Part shown: piece after piece, positions 19,643 through 30,029 of the stretch
Layout of the letters: each line of letters opens with the position of its first letter
How positions within the stretch are numbered: the first letter of the stretch is position 1
NCBI GenBank assembly: GCA_029378245.1
Contig: JARKIF010000318.1
Coordinates: forward strand, 1 to 30,029
DNA from: Roridomyces roridus
Taxonomy: Eukaryota; Basidiomycota; Agaricomycetes; Agaricales; Mycenaceae
Length of the DNA: 30,029 nucleotides
Direction of reading: 5' to 3'
Translations under genes and position numbers: made by a program
Notes under the pieces: model-generated
Seen by the model: the letters and a program-made list of their open reading frames with translations, nothing else
Database searches by the model: none
What the model was told of the DNA's origin: nothing

Positions 19643-20239
19643 CTACTTCGTCGTCGTAGCAGACGAGAACTTGGTGACGGACTTTGTCTGCGGAAGAGTT
19701 AGGAAAAGAACAAGCATGAAACGAAGACACGCACCCCCTCGCTGATAGCGTGCTTGGCGAGCTCACCCGGCAGGATCAGCCGTACGGACGTCTGGATCTC
19801 TCGGGAAGAGATGGTCGACTTCTTGGAATATTGTGCGAGTTCTGAGAGAAGATGAGGAGAGAAAGAAATAAAAGAAAGACGCACTGGAGGCCTCGGTTGC
19901 AATCCGCTCAAAGATGTCGTTGACAAAGCTGTTCAGGATGGCCATGGCCTTGTTGGAGATACCCGTGTCAGGGTGCACTTGCTTGAGGACTGTTGGCCGT
20001 TAGCTGTGAGCGACAGACATTGGACTTGACGCACCCTTGTAGATGTAGGACGAGTAAGTCTCCTTGCGGGCCTTCTTGCGCTTCTTCTTCTCGCCGTCCG
20101 CAGGCGCAGAAGCCTTGGCAGTCTTTTTGCCAGCCTTCTTCTCTGTCGTCTTGGACGGCGCCTTGGACGCAGTGGCAGGCGCTTTGGAGGCAGTGGAAGC
20201 AGGGGCCTTGCCAGCGGTGGAAGCGGGTTTAGGAGCCAT
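19643..20239 (-). CDS. HTB1: Histone H2B
   Basis: Core nucleosome histone that pairs with H2A. Four exons (20239-20035, 19989-19885, 19841-19735, 19687-19643) splice to 153 aa. The long Lys/Ala/Pro N-terminal tail (about residues 1-58) is followed by the histone fold: [63 protein letters not shown] and [11 protein letters not shown]. The tail then reads [18 protein letters not shown]. The length is usual for basidiomycetes, which often have longer tails than yeast. The gene is divergent from H2A with 226 bp between starts, the usual arrangement for coordinated S-phase expression. The symbol follows yeast usage; the family assignment is certain from the sequence. Confidence 0.95.
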
Positions 20240-20465
20240 TGGATGTGGGCAAGGCAAAGTGGGTGTTGGTGGTAGTTGGAAGGCAAAAGTGGAAGCGCAC
20301 GACGCGGTCTCGGCTTTAAAGGCGCGTTTGGATGGTCCTGTTGTGGCAGCATAAACGAGTCACGGGACCATTCAGCGTGTCTTGTGTACAAATAGGACGC
20401 GACCGAGACGCCATCACGCCTTTGGCACCCAAACCACCACCACCACCCACTTCTCTCTATCTACA
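20240..20465. promoter_or_regulatory. Bidirectional H2B/H2A promoter
   Basis: This 226-bp interval separates the two histone starts. It contains the mirrored motif GTCTCGG (20307-20313) and CCGAGAC (20403-20409), each next to GACGCG, and TTTAAA at 20315-20320 on the H2B side. The symmetry suggests one shared upstream element read in both directions; that is inference. Confidence 0.6.
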
Positions 20466-21080
20466 ATGTCTGGCAAAGTTAGCGGCAAATCCAAGTCTGG
20501 CAAGGCAGCGGGCTCTGGCGAGGCTTCCAAAGCGCAGTCCCGTTCCTCCAAAGCCGGTCTCCAGTTCCCTGTCGGTCGTATCCATCGTCTGCTCAAGAAG
20601 GGCAACTACGCTCAGCGGGTCGGTGCTGGTGCTCCAGGTGCGGTGTCTTGACTCGCGACCATCTCCTTTCTGACGCGTTCTGCAGTCTACCTCGCCGCTG
20701 TTCTCGAATACCTCGCTGCCGAGATCCTCGAACTTGCAGGAAACGCTGCCAGGGATAACAAGAAACACCGGTGGGTTTTGGTATTCTGCATTCGAGCCAC
20801 GAACTCACGTTGTACAGTATCGTCCCTCGTCATCTCCAACTCGCCATCCGGAACGACGAAGAGCTGGGCAAGGTGCGTGATTCGACGCGCTTTCTTTCTT
20901 ATACTCATCTCACCGCAGCTCCTTGGCTCCGTCGTTATCTCCCAGGGCGGTGTCGTACCCCACATCGACCCTTCACTACTGCCATCCGCCACAAAGAGTG
21001 CGTTTTTTTCTTTTGGACTTTCTCCATCTCGCTCATTCGCGTCTCCAGAGGGCAAGGGTGGTCAAAGCCAGGAGGTTTGA
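20466..21080 (+). CDS. HTA1: Histone H2A
   Basis: Core histone partner of H2B. Five exons (20466-20637, 20686-20770, 20818-20872, 20919-20997, 21049-21080) give 140 aa. Family signatures are [55 protein letters not shown] and [18 protein letters not shown]. This is canonical H2A rather than H2A.Z, because it has RVGAGAPVYLAA and NAARDNKK. The C terminus is GGQSQEV, with the SQE motif phosphorylated by Mec1/Tel1-type kinases in DNA damage signalling. A fungal H2A of this type therefore also does the job of animal H2A.X. The first intron falls inside GAGAP|VYL. Confidence 0.95.
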
Positions 21081-21338
21081 TTCAGCTCGTATTCTTTTCC
21101 TCAATGTACTCTGTATTCATATTCTCTATTCTTATTCGTCCATATTCTTTTCAATTTCATTGGAGCAAGTACATATACTCATTCGAGAAAAGCACGAGGT
21201 AGAGAGAGAGAAAGACTGGTAATAAAGAAAAGGGATAAATATACCAGAGTGTACACAGAGAGGCCGTAAGGTATGTAGATGCAAAAATTGTGCGGTGAAT
21301 GAGAGGTCGTGACGCGAAAAAGAGCAGTACAGACAGAA

Positions 21339-24108
21339 TCACGATTGCTTGGTCTTGAATCGTAGTAAGGGCGCGAGACCAGCGAGCGCGCACGCCTTTT
21401 TCAGGAATTCGTGCTAAGCAACGGGTCAGTGGCATGAGACGACAGTTGAGCGAGAGAACTTACATCTAGCAACTCGTTCGCCGTTGCCCGACTGCTCACA
21501 TCCACGCATAGGCAAACAGCCAAGAAGCCCTTGAGCTCACGACTTAGCGCCTCGGGCTTTTTGAGCGTGGGGGTACCGTTTGTCGCAATGAGATAAAGAG
21601 CCTTAAGTGGCTCTTCGTCGAGATATGGCGGCTCGTTCTCTATCATCTCGATGGCCATAATGCCAAGTGACCAAATGTCAACCTTGGCGCCGTACTCCTT
21701 CTGTTTGACGACCTCGGGTGCCATCCAATACGGTGTTCCCACCATGGTCGCGCGTTTAGACTTTTGGTCCGTCAGCTTGGCGCAGAAACCAAAGTCGGCT
21801 GTTAAACGTTTGCAAGCCGCGCGATTATTGAGATAAAATCTACACACTGATTTTGACCCGTCCCAGACCATCGAGAAGTACATTATCCGACTTTATGTCG
21901 CGGTGAATGATACTTTGACTGTGCAAATGGCCAAGCCCTTTGCAAGTCTGAAAACAAGTCATTCGGTGGTGATCCCGAATGCGAGCGAGCATACACTCAC
22001 CTCAAAGCAGATACTACTAATCTGATCCTCCTCCAAAGTGTTGTTCTCGATGATATCTGTGAGAGCACCACCTTCCATGTACTCCATGACGACCCAGAGT
22101 TCGTTACTTTTGACGAGATAGCTCTCCAGGAAGTTGACGATATTCGGGTGTTGCGACTCCTTCATGACCAGAATCTCGTTCACGATGAGCTCTTTCCGAG
22201 GCTGGTGGGACAGGTCCATCTCCTTGATCGCAACCTTTTTGCCAGTAGCCAATGTCTTGGCAACATAGACGTGCCCAGACGCTCTGCGTGCGATGAGAAC
22301 TCACGGTTAGATGAGAAGGAGAGGGACTCACCCCTGCCCGACCTTCTTGATCTTGCTATAGATCAACTTGGGGTCGTCATCGCACACCACCTGTCTCAAC
22401 TTCTCCATGATCTGCACCTCCGTCATGGTGCTTATCCGCTTCTCCTTCATCCCGCCCTCCCCACCTTTCTTCTCCAATGCCGCCGCCGCCGCCGCGACGC
22501 CTTGAGTGCCCTGGGTTGCCTTTTCGTCAAACTGAACGGCAGGCTTCTTCACCGGTTGCAGTGGCTTCACTGGCGGCGGACCCGCGGTAGCTCCTGCGGC
22601 CGTGCCGGAAGGCGCATTTACCACGGGTGCTGTCTTGCTCGGCGGGCCCAGCGGCGGTCGTTGCTCCTGCTCCTGCTGCTCCTGCGGTGGTTGCTGTTGC
22701 TCCCGTTCGCGCTGTGCTTCCCGTTCGCGCTCCCTCTTGGCCGCCTCTGCCGCCCGCTGCTCTTGTCGTTGCTGCTGCTGGTTTGGCAAGGTTTGCAGAC
22801 TCTCTTTGCGCAGAGGAATACTGCCTGAGCTCGTTGTAGAGGCTCCCAGTGGCCCTTGTGCCTTCTGACGAGCGCGCAGGTCCGCTGAGCTTGGCAACCC
22901 ACCGTCACCGTTAGTCTTTGCAGGAGGTGTCGGTGCAGGTCTTGTGCCAGTAAGGAGTGGTCGCGGTGGCGCGGGCCGGGAAGATTGCAGAGGAGGCTGT
23001 TGTTGTGCAGGAAACGCGTTGGTTCCAGCCCCATTGTTAGTGGCGTCGAGCCCGGGAGGAGCCGATTCTTGTCGTTTCACGGAGGGCCTCTCGTTCAACG
23101 AGGATGTCGACATTCCACCGAGTCCGGTGCCGGCGTTGAAGCGTGCTGGTGCTCCCATCTCCATCTCCCGTTCCCTCTCCAGCTCTCTCTTCTGGTGGTC
23201 GGTATAAAACTCGAGGACGTCGAGGACCGCCTGGGGATCCTTGGCGTAATCCTCACGAGTGATCGCCGACTTTGTGAGTAGTTTGGACCATTGGTCTGGC
23301 ATGCCCTGCGTGGATGCATAAGCGAGGGATTCAACCAAAACACCAGGAAACACACCGTGAACGCGCCGCTGACGGGGTCGAATCCGACATGGACCTTGTG
23401 GACAAAGTTTGTTGGGTTGCTGACACCCATGAGCGGTGAGCGCGAGTAGACATCGTCTTGCCAGCCTGTGCAGTTGAGAAACATTGCGCAGTGCATTACA
23501 GAGCAAGCTGACTCACCATACAGTTCCTCGTCGTTCTTCAGAGACAGAAAATAACGTTTCCGGTCTTGCGTTTCTAATAGCAAGCAGTAAGGTTTCAGAT
23601 CTGTCCGTTCGATGTTTGCGATATCGCGAAGTAGGATGACAGATTGCTGGGGCGAACCCTGGAAGAGTGTCAGTTCCGAGACAAGATAGAATGGATGATG
23701 ACGGTGTCGGGCGACAGCCAGGACCGAGGAGCTGGCAGACAGACCGGTACGCACCTCCGACTTGTGCATAGTAAGAGTCATCTCCTTGAGAACGAGCCAT
23801 TTGACCTTCCATATCCAACTGGCGAATGTACCGTCCTCCTTGATACTAACGTTCCCTTGTCTGACCACACCGCCCCCTAAGCTGCTCCCATTGGAGGCTG
23901 ATGGAGAACCGCCAATGCCGGAGTAGGAGGCCGAGTAGGATGAGCTCGAGGGTGAACTGGGACTGAATGTGAAGGCGGGGTTGTAACCATTATTGGCCAG
24001 GGTCTTGGATGACTGAGAGGAGAGCAGGGATGATTGTGAGGCGGAGTACATGGAGGGAGATGGGGCGGGTCGGGAGGGAGTGAGGGAAGATTGTGTGTAT
24101 CCAGCCAT
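21339..24108 (-). CDS. CLA4: p21-activated protein kinase, Cla4 type (PH-CRIB-kinase)
   Basis: A Ser/Thr kinase that acts downstream of Cdc42/Rac in polarity, septation and budding or hyphal growth. Eight exons (24108-23755, 23658-23517, 23465-23356, 23305-22332, 22283-22001, 21947-21848, 21798-21464, 21413-21339) give 790 aa. A Ser-rich head is followed by a PH domain (about residues 80-170), which places it with Cla4 rather than Ste20. The CRIB motif [16 protein letters not shown] starts at about residue 180. A long Pro/Gln/Arg-rich linker follows. The kinase domain begins near residue 515 with VGQGASGHV, catalytic Lys547, HRDIKSDN (Asp638), DFG (Asp656) and GTPYWMAPE. All catalytic residues are present. 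It is convergent with H2A (258 bp between stops) and ends 131 bp from the P450 stop on its 5' side. Confidence 0.93.
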
Positions 24109-24239
24109 CGCAATCGGCGGCGACGAGAGTAACGATGGGAGCCGTTGTCTGGCTCTGTTTGCACCGCCTCCAATGGAGGATCACCTCGGCAAGTACAACA
24201 TGCATTCACGATAACTAGTACATTCGGCTACTCTCAAGT

Positions 24240-26235
24240 TCAAGCTTGCACCCGCGTAACGCGTAGCGGCATGTTATCCTCCGGCTCTGCAGATCCGCGT
24301 CAGAAAACAGCAGCACAGTCAAGCCGAAAGGGACCCACTCATGGTGATAGCCGTGGCAGGATGTGCGACTTGCCCCCTGTATGCCGGCGCAAACTCGAAG
24401 TTCGCAATCATAGCCCTTCACATATCGTCAGGATCCAAGAAGAATGTGCAAGAAAAGAAAAGAGCCTACAGAAGAACGGCTTTCATCTCGCTAACAGCCA
24501 TAGTCTTGCCGATACATCCATGGGGGCCAGCGATGAAGGAAAAATTGGAAAAGGTCGAGTTGTACGCCTTGGGCAAGTTGCCAGTGAGCCATCTTGCGGG
24601 CCTAAATTCCTCGGCATCTTCCCCCCAGACCTGGCGCCAAGTATTGATGACCCGGATGGGAATATTCAGCACGGTTCCCTTTGGCACCAGCACGCCCTCG
24701 ATGTAGTCCGTCTTGTCTGCCATCCGGAATGTTGTGGGAACCGGGGGCAGCACGCGCAATGATTCATTCCTACACGCCGTTTAGGTCACGGGCATCTTTA
24801 TTCAAGCGGACTCACACAACGCAGTCCAGCCATTGGAGGCTCTTGAGCGTGCGGTAGTCGGGGCGCGGGTTCGCCTTGTAGACCAGGGTGACCTCCTCGC
24901 GCAGCCGGCGTTGGCTTTCTTGATCATTCGCCAGCAACCATAGCGTCTGGGTCGGGTCAGTAAACCATATCAAGTCGAATCGATGTGAATACCCAAGACA
25001 GGCCGGTTGCAGTGGTTTCGTGGCCCGCAGCCAGGAACGTCAGCACCTGGTCGACCATCGCCGTGTCACTCATAGCCTCCACGCTGGGGTCCGCATCGAG
25101 CTCTGCCTTGCGCGCACGCACCAGCAGACTCATGATATCCTTCTTGGTACTCATATCTTCAGGCGCGACGCTCAAATCTTCAGTCTTTTCGCGGAGCATT
25201 TTCCGTGAGATAGTGCGAATGCGGTGAAGAGAGTCTATGAGGTGCTCCAGAGTGGAGATTACCGGGAGCCGTCCCACCCAAGCACGGTGACGGAAAAGAA
25301 AGTCGGACGTCAGGAGGCGCGGGGCACCCGGAATGGAGATGACGGCCACCAGCTTGGCAAGGTTGACGCCGTCCTGGAGGCTGAGCAATTGCTCAAAAGC
25401 AACGGCAAGCTCGTTGGACGGATTGTGAAGACAGTCGGTTTTGTATCCAAAAGCGGTTTCGCAGATGATGTCGAGGGTGACTTTGCCCACTATAGCCAGT
25501 GGGTGAACAAACAGCAGGTACAATATGGACAGGGACGCACTCCATTCGTACATGGTGAATACTTTCCCGGCAGGTTCAGCCTTGAGTTGAGTATTGAGAA
25601 TTTCAACAAGGCTAGTGAAATCAGCGAGATTCAGAACCGCAACAAGTCGGTGCACACACCCTTCGATGGGTTCGTAATACATGTCCGTTTCTGGATAATA
25701 TGAGAAGCGAATTAAGGCAGGGAGAGGCGGGCGTACGAGCCATCAGGTTCGGGATGGAGAAGGCAGGATTCATGGACCTGCGCAGCTGCTTGTGGGCATC
25801 ACCCGTGACGGTGAGCAGCCCGTAACCGGCGACCAATCCAAGCACGTCGCGCATGAACGAAGGGCGAGGGTTCTCGATCCAGTCCTTGACCATGATCTGG
25901 TGCAACGCTTCGGGAGATGTGAAGATAAGACGCTCCGCCCCGAGAGGGCCCATCATTCGGACGACAGGACCATGGGCTTTGGTCCATTCACGCTGAGGAA
26001 TGCAGCTTTCGCTCTTGACGATGGTGAGATAGTGACCGAGCAGGGGGTTTCCCAGGGGCGGTCCTGGGACTTTTCGCAAAGGAGAGAAGTAACGCGGATA
26101 GAGCACGACGCGGTACAGGAAGAAGTAGATCGCGTAACCTGCACATTATCAAGCGGTTCTTGGGTCGTCGGAGAAAATACCTGCTGCAAGGTAGGGAATA
26201 TAACGCAGCTGAAGGAATTCCGCAGCGGAGGACAT
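24240..26235 (-). CDS. Microsomal cytochrome P450 monooxygenase
   Basis: A haem monooxygenase of unknown substrate. Nine exons (26235-26181, 26138-25737, 25690-25660, 25611-25541, 25489-24993, 24946-24816, 24769-24470, 24415-24339, 24286-24240) give a clean 536-aa protein. An N-terminal membrane anchor (about residues 13-34) precedes the proline hinge KVPGPPLGNP. The I-helix motif is AGHETT (341-346), the K-helix ExxR is ESLR (398-401), and FRPARW precedes the haem loop FIAGPHGCIG with Cys481. The C terminus KPEDNMPLRVTRVQA is typical. Every key residue is present, so the enzyme should be active. I chose the last splice site (24339/24286) because it yields the usual P450 end. The CYP family cannot be fixed without a search; mushrooms have many expanded families. 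Confidence 0.92.
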
Positions 26236-26320
26236 GGCAAAAGGGATTCTGAGTTGCTTCGCATGTGTTTCAAATAAATAGTCTGGGGCGATTAGCACCC
26301 GTCCGCATCCGCGCCGGGTC

Positions 26321-26354
26321 ACGCGTGTCCTGACGCGTTTTGACGCGCGCGCGT
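26321..26354 (-). promoter_or_regulatory. Cluster of ACGCGT (MluI-box) sites upstream of the P450
   Basis: ACGCGT occurs at 26321-26326 and 26333-26338, and ACGCGCGCGCGT at 26343-26354, about 85-120 bp upstream of the P450 start. ACGCGT is the binding site of the G1/S factor MBF in fungi. Confidence 0.5.
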
Positions 26355-26429
26355 TCGGAAAGTATCCACCGCTGGCTTGTCACTTGGAACAGGAGCCCAA
26401 CCTGAAATTAAGTATTTGAAAAATCCCTA

Positions 26430-27388
26430 TTACAAGTGACAAACATCCTCGATAAACTCTGCACACTCTTCCGAAAGCGTATTTTTCCAGATAGTCAATA
26501 CCCTGGAATGGCCGTCCTGTACCTGCAGAATTTCTGAACGGAACGGCGAAGAACGATCGAGAGGTATCCCATGACAGCGGCGATGGCGTCCGTGCGGTGG
26601 TCGCGCGGTGTTGTCACTAGGACGCGCACCGTTGTGGGGTCGGAAGGGCCGGAAGGAAGGCTCGCCCCAAAGAGAAAGTCGCGTGCGGCAATGAGTTGCA
26701 GAGCATCGAGGCCTGTAAACCTCGTATCCTCTCCTTTGAAAAAAATTACAGTCATGTCAAACATCCAAAGACGGTACGAACCTTCGTCAAACATGATATT
26801 GAGATCGTCCTGGGTGAGAATCTCTCCACGCAGGCCCGCGGCGTCCCGCGCAGCGAGCACCTTGGCATCCAGCACTTCTGCAGAGGGCGGGGTGCGTCGT
26901 ACAACTGCGGAAGCTGTAGGCGCAATCGCTGTGCCCCTGTCTTGCGATCCACAGACTGCCTTATCGGCGTCTTGTGCCGGGTGGAGAGGGAGATAAAGTG
27001 CGTGAACGGGCGCCCCTCCTCTGCAAGGAGGTCCTCGTTACGCGGTACACCCGAATCGACGAAATCGTCTTCATCAAAGGCGACGAAGAGACCATGCATG
27101 AGCATCTGGCAGCAGCGAGACTCATTCTGCTGCGGACGATAATCCAAGGGAGCGCTGGGTTTGGACAGAAGGATCGTCCGAGCACCAGGACGGAGCATAC
27201 GGGGTATACCACTTATGTGGAAGCCAGGTGTCCTTGGGGCTGATGGAGTGTAGCGGTGAAGGAGGCGAGTCCCCAGAGACCGCCATGTGTCTCTTGGGAG
27301 TTCTGTAGTCGAGATAGACTGGAAGAGAGAGTGGACGAAAGCGGGAGGTGGCGCGAGGGACCGAAGTGGTGGGATTTAGGTCTTTCAT
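26430..27388 (-). pseudogene. Unidentified gene with probable frame breaks
   Basis: A coding signal runs from MKDLNPTTS (27388) to a stop at 26430. A 45-bp intron after codon 9 would link it to SISTTELPRDTW. A long frame then holds FHISGIPRMLRPGARTI, QMLMHGLFVAFDEDDFVD and RPFTHFISLS. The frame shifts by one base somewhere in 26880-27010. It continues as EVLDAKVLAARDAAGLRGE, ARDFLFGASLP and VRVLVTTPRDHRTDAIAAV. A second shift near 26530, in a run of A, leads to ILQVQDGHSRVLTIW and ECAEFIEDVCHL. An optional 46-bp intron may lie near 26750-26800. The shape is loosely that of a dual-specificity-phosphatase-like protein, but I see no Cys-x5-Arg loop and do not name it. It may be a decayed gene, or a good gene with base-call errors. 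Confidence 0.5.
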
Positions 27389-27599
27389 ATTGAACTGAAA
27401 TGAGAGTGGATTGGCGTTCAGTCGGTGTCGAGAGTGCGAAAATGAGGGGCAAGGGCAAGAATGTTTAGTCGCTCAGTCTCCATATTGCGGAACGATCGAA
27501 GTTCAGGGACCAGGTGAGTCGGGGGTAAAATGGTGAGCTTGAATGGGCGCATCACAACAAACAAAGCAAACAGTTGTACCGTTCCCAAACCGTTCCAAT

Positions 27600-28623
27600 A
27601 TGTGCGGCAGGTTCTCGTTGCGTCTAGATGTGAGTTTCGTGCCTCCAATTCTCTCAGAGACTTTTATAATTGGGCAGCACGCTGAGATTCAGCAACTGAA
27701 TGGCTACGAGCCTCGATTGATGACTGGGAGCGTCGCGATGACTTTGTGCCGCGATTCAACATTGCGCCCCATACGCAAGCGCCCGTTATACGTCGACGCG
27801 ATCATTCCAAGAATGAATTGATTATGAGCTCGATGAAATGGGGGATTGTTCCCCACTTTGCCAAATTCCAGGACAAATCCTTGAACCAACTACCGCACGC
27901 GCAGAAAACCTCGTCGACGGCGGGGGGATCTGGGGCAGTATTAAGGGGGCCAAAGCGTTGTGCTGTGGTTTGTCAGGGATTATGAATGGCTCACCAGGGC
28001 AAGAACAGCCTGCCCCATTTCGTCAAGCCAAAGGATGGCCGCCTCATGCTAATGCAGGCTTATACGATTCCGTGGTCCTGCAAGGTAAATCCGTTCACAT
28101 CTTCTCACACTCGTTCAACCTTTCTCAGATCGAAAAGGAGACTCTATGGACGTTCAACGATCGTCACCAACGGCCGCAAACTCGGAGATGTCGTGGCTGC
28201 ATGATCGCCAGCCAGTTATTCTGTCCCCTCCGAGTCCCTGAATACGTGGCTCGATACATCATCGCAAAAATGGAATCAAGATCTGGTTAAGCTCGTTGCG
28301 CCGACGAAAATTCCTCTCGAATGGTGCGCACACCGTTCCCTGCATCCGAGTCCTATCCAACTGCGGCTCAGCTACCAGTCCCGAAGAGGTCGTAAGGTGG
28401 GAACGGAATCGCCCACTTTCATTGAGCCCGTAGCGGAGTCGCAAGGATGGCAGTCAGGCGCTTTTCGCAAAACAGAAACGGCTCAGGCATCCCCCAAGAA
28501 GCCGTGAAGCGCACTCTTTCTCCTGTCGATGACGATGAGATTGATGGCCCTCCACCGCCGAAAAAGGTGGGTGCTCTTCACCAACTGTTCCAGCTGTTTG
28601 ACCTGGTATATGGCCAAGGCTGA
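27600..28623 (+). pseudogene. SRAP-domain (HMCES/YedK-type) gene broken by many single-base indels
   Basis: SRAP proteins use the Cys at position 2 to crosslink to abasic sites in single-stranded DNA and protect them. The start MCGRFSLRLD, with Cys2, is at 27600, followed by a 48-bp intron (27630-27677). Family segments then appear in order but in changing frames: AEIQQ, EWLRASIDDWERRDDFVPRF, NIAPHTQAPVIRRRD, MKWGIVPHFAKFQDKSLN, ARAENLVDGGGIW, KRCAVVCQG, YEWL, SLPHFVKPKDGRLMLM, GLYDSVVLQ, LWTF, SWLHDRQPVIL, SLNTWLDTSSQKWN and GTESPTFIEPVAE. An acidic/basic tail ends at 28623. Another intron lies at 28085-28128. I count at least eight frame changes of one or two bases. The residues themselves are well kept, so the damage is recent or is a consensus error. 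Confidence 0.75.
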
Positions 28624-28700
28624 AAAATAATTTCCACGTCTTCTTTTCTGAATGTACGACAGTGTATGCCCTCATGTAATTTAAGTAGCATATAGCGTTG

Positions 28701-28708
28701 TGACGTCA
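28701..28708. promoter_or_regulatory. CRE-like palindrome TGACGTCA
   Basis: A perfect TGACGTCA, the binding site of ATF/CREB-type bZIP factors, lies 28 bp before the proposed start at 28736. Confidence 0.45.
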
Positions 28709-28735
28709 CTGCGTGATGCCACCTTTCCTCCCACC

Positions 28736-29488
28736 ATGCCTCTAGTCCAACGAGATGTACCTAAGATCGGTGGTAGCGTTGCCGGGCAAGTTTCTTAACT
28801 CGCTCGAGGGTGAAATTGAACGTTGGACGCAGATTCTACGCGCTCATAACAGGCCTCGCGGTCGTCCCCCTGCTGTGTAGCGTTGGAATCGTGTGGCTTC
28901 TCAGAGTCTGTACCCCGCTGGTCCCATTGCTCTTCAATTGACCTTCTCCAGGACAACGCAGTGACCTCCCGTGACCGTCAAACTCCTACGAATTCGCGGT
29001 ATCAATCCAGCTCAGTCAAGTCCCGCGCAGCGTGGGCCACCAACCTCTCGCTAGGCGGACTCTTCCGCAGCCACTCCACCCGAGGGGGACATGGCTGGAT
29101 ACAAGCTTCGGGTGACGCTTGGGAGGCCGACGAGGCTGACCGCCGCGCTTCGGAAAGGGATGCCCCCTTCCAGCCCCCGCCCGTTGTTTTGAACGACCCC
29201 TACGATGACAAACCCGAGCCCTCCTGGTTTGAAACGCGCTCCTATTCCTCCGACTATTCCCTCGCCCCAGACTCAACGTCTCGCCACCCCACTCGCGTTC
29301 GCCCAGAAAGTGGCGTCACCGGCAGCGACTGGGAATCCGCCTCCGCTGCTATGACCGACCCCGAGAGTGGCCACGCCGAGGATGCCGGCCACGCAACGCA
29401 GCAACGCCACTTTTCGCTCGATTCTGCCGTGTCAGACACCTCGGTGCGCACTTTTCAGGGAGGTACCAAGTTCCTTGAGGGCCTGTAA
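28736..29488 (+). CDS. Unidentified Ser-rich protein gene, structure unclear at 5' end
   Basis: The clearest coding part is 28883-29488. It ends FQGGTKFLEGL and is rich in Ser, Asp, Glu and Arg, with WATNLSLGGLFRSHS, EPSWFETRSYSSDYS and VTGSDWESASAAMTDPES, and looks like a disordered, phosphorylatable tail. Upstream, ATG at 28736 opens MPLVQRDVPKIGG. A neighbouring frame holds ALPGKFLNSLEGEIERWTQ and LRAHNRPRG, so a missed intron or a frameshift must join them. No domain is recognised. It could be the cytoplasmic tail of a larger protein. The start shown is the best available, not a firm one. Confidence 0.4.
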
Positions 29489-29551
29489 TATTCTAGTTCC
29501 GTGTTTTCTTGACTTTCGAGTATTAACTATGTATGTATTGATGGATTTGAC

Positions 29552-30029
29552 TCAAATAATTTCCAGATAATTCGACGGTACAACTTGGTCATCTTGAGGA
29601 AATATTCGGGCGGATGAGAATGAGGACATACTTCCAGTTTCTCCGTTCTTCCTTCTGGCCTGCCACCACTTGTGCTCCTTGTCGAGGATCTCGAGTGTTT
29701 CGCCCTTCTCAAACGAAAGTTCATCTGGGTCCTCTGCGCAGGAATCGTCTATTTGCTTCAGCGACATGAGCAAGAGAGGGTCTGAATGGACCTACAAGCG
29801 TATAAAGCTCGTGCCCAGCATACACACTCGGTGGATGTGCTACTAATCGAATCTGGTCTTACTGTCAGCTGGATCATGATGAACAAGAACAACCGCTCAC
29901 CAGCTCTGGCTCGCCACCACTCGAGTTGCTCATCAGCCAGAGCGACAAGTTCTTCTTGGGTTAGCGTTATCTGAGCTGTAACATCGGATCCGATTCGGAG
30001 AATATGGATAATGCAAGTAAAGACTTTAC
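29552..30029 (-). CDS. SH3-domain protein, C-terminal part (5' end outside window)
   Basis: The last exon (29583-29552) and the one before it (ending at 29632, 48-bp intron between) encode a complete SH3 domain at the C terminus. It runs KQIDDSCAEDPDELSFEKGE, LEILDKEHKWWQARRKNG, then ETGIVPSNYLEII and the stop. The ALYDY-like start, the WW pair and the PSNY motif are the peptide-binding features of SH3 domains. A C-terminal SH3 with this ending resembles the osmosensor Sho1, but the membrane region of Sho1 is not in view and other SH3 proteins fit too. The exon probably begins near 29793 after TTGTAG. Upstream exons are uncertain. Confidence 0.65.

Noticed and set aside
20466..21080. Histone variant H2A.Z
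   Set aside because: The fold reads RVGAGAPVYLAA and NAARDNKK and the C terminus has SQEV, as in canonical fungal H2A.
28883..29488. A start codon at 28883
   Set aside because: The codon there is TTG, which is unlikely in a fungal nuclear gene. The true start must be upstream, probably at 28736 through an unresolved junction.

Overview
The window reads as nuclear DNA of a basidiomycete fungus, most likely an agaricomycete. The genes have many introns of about 45-60 bp with GT...AG ends. There is a divergent H2B/H2A histone pair, a Cla4-type p21-activated kinase with a PH domain, and a transposase of a family that I know from memory to be abundant in mushroom-forming fungi. Nothing in the window fixes the genus.

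Positions 1-10,076 hold no gene I can defend. This is a graveyard of short solo LTRs inserted into one another. I recognise five families by repeated copies, TG...CA ends and 5-bp target duplications: A (about 345 bp), B (about 250-300 bp), C (123 bp), D (303 bp) and E (about 296-300 bp). Family C is the most unusual. It is a tiny LTR-like unit that contains a whole tRNA-like sequence with Pol III A and B boxes and a T4 terminator. The stretch also has perfect inverted repeats, an interrupted 26-bp minisatellite and pieces of a second DNA-transposon family with CATCAGG ends.

Positions 10,335-18,577 are one DNA transposon of 8,243 bp. It sits inside an A-type LTR with a TA target duplication, has 14-bp terminal inverted repeats starting CACCGCC and carries CCAGCT-rich ends. 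It holds two divergent genes: an intact 6-exon gene of unknown function (394 aa, minus strand) and a 14-exon transposase gene (plus strand). Two smaller elements are nested in the transposase gene, one in an exon next to usable splice sites and one inside an intron. The nest is therefore three levels deep: LTR, then transposon, then small elements.

Positions 19,643-30,029 are ordinary gene-dense DNA: H2B (minus) and H2A (plus) sharing a 226-bp promoter, CLA4 kinase (minus), a complete microsomal cytochrome P450 (minus), an unidentified gene with at least two frame breaks (minus), an SRAP-domain (HMCES/YedK-type) gene broken by many single-base indels (plus), an unidentified Ser-rich protein gene (plus) and the 3' end of an SH3-domain gene (minus). 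The first four are clean when spliced. The cluster of frame breaks between about 26.5 and 28.5 kb suggests either local decay or poor consensus quality there.
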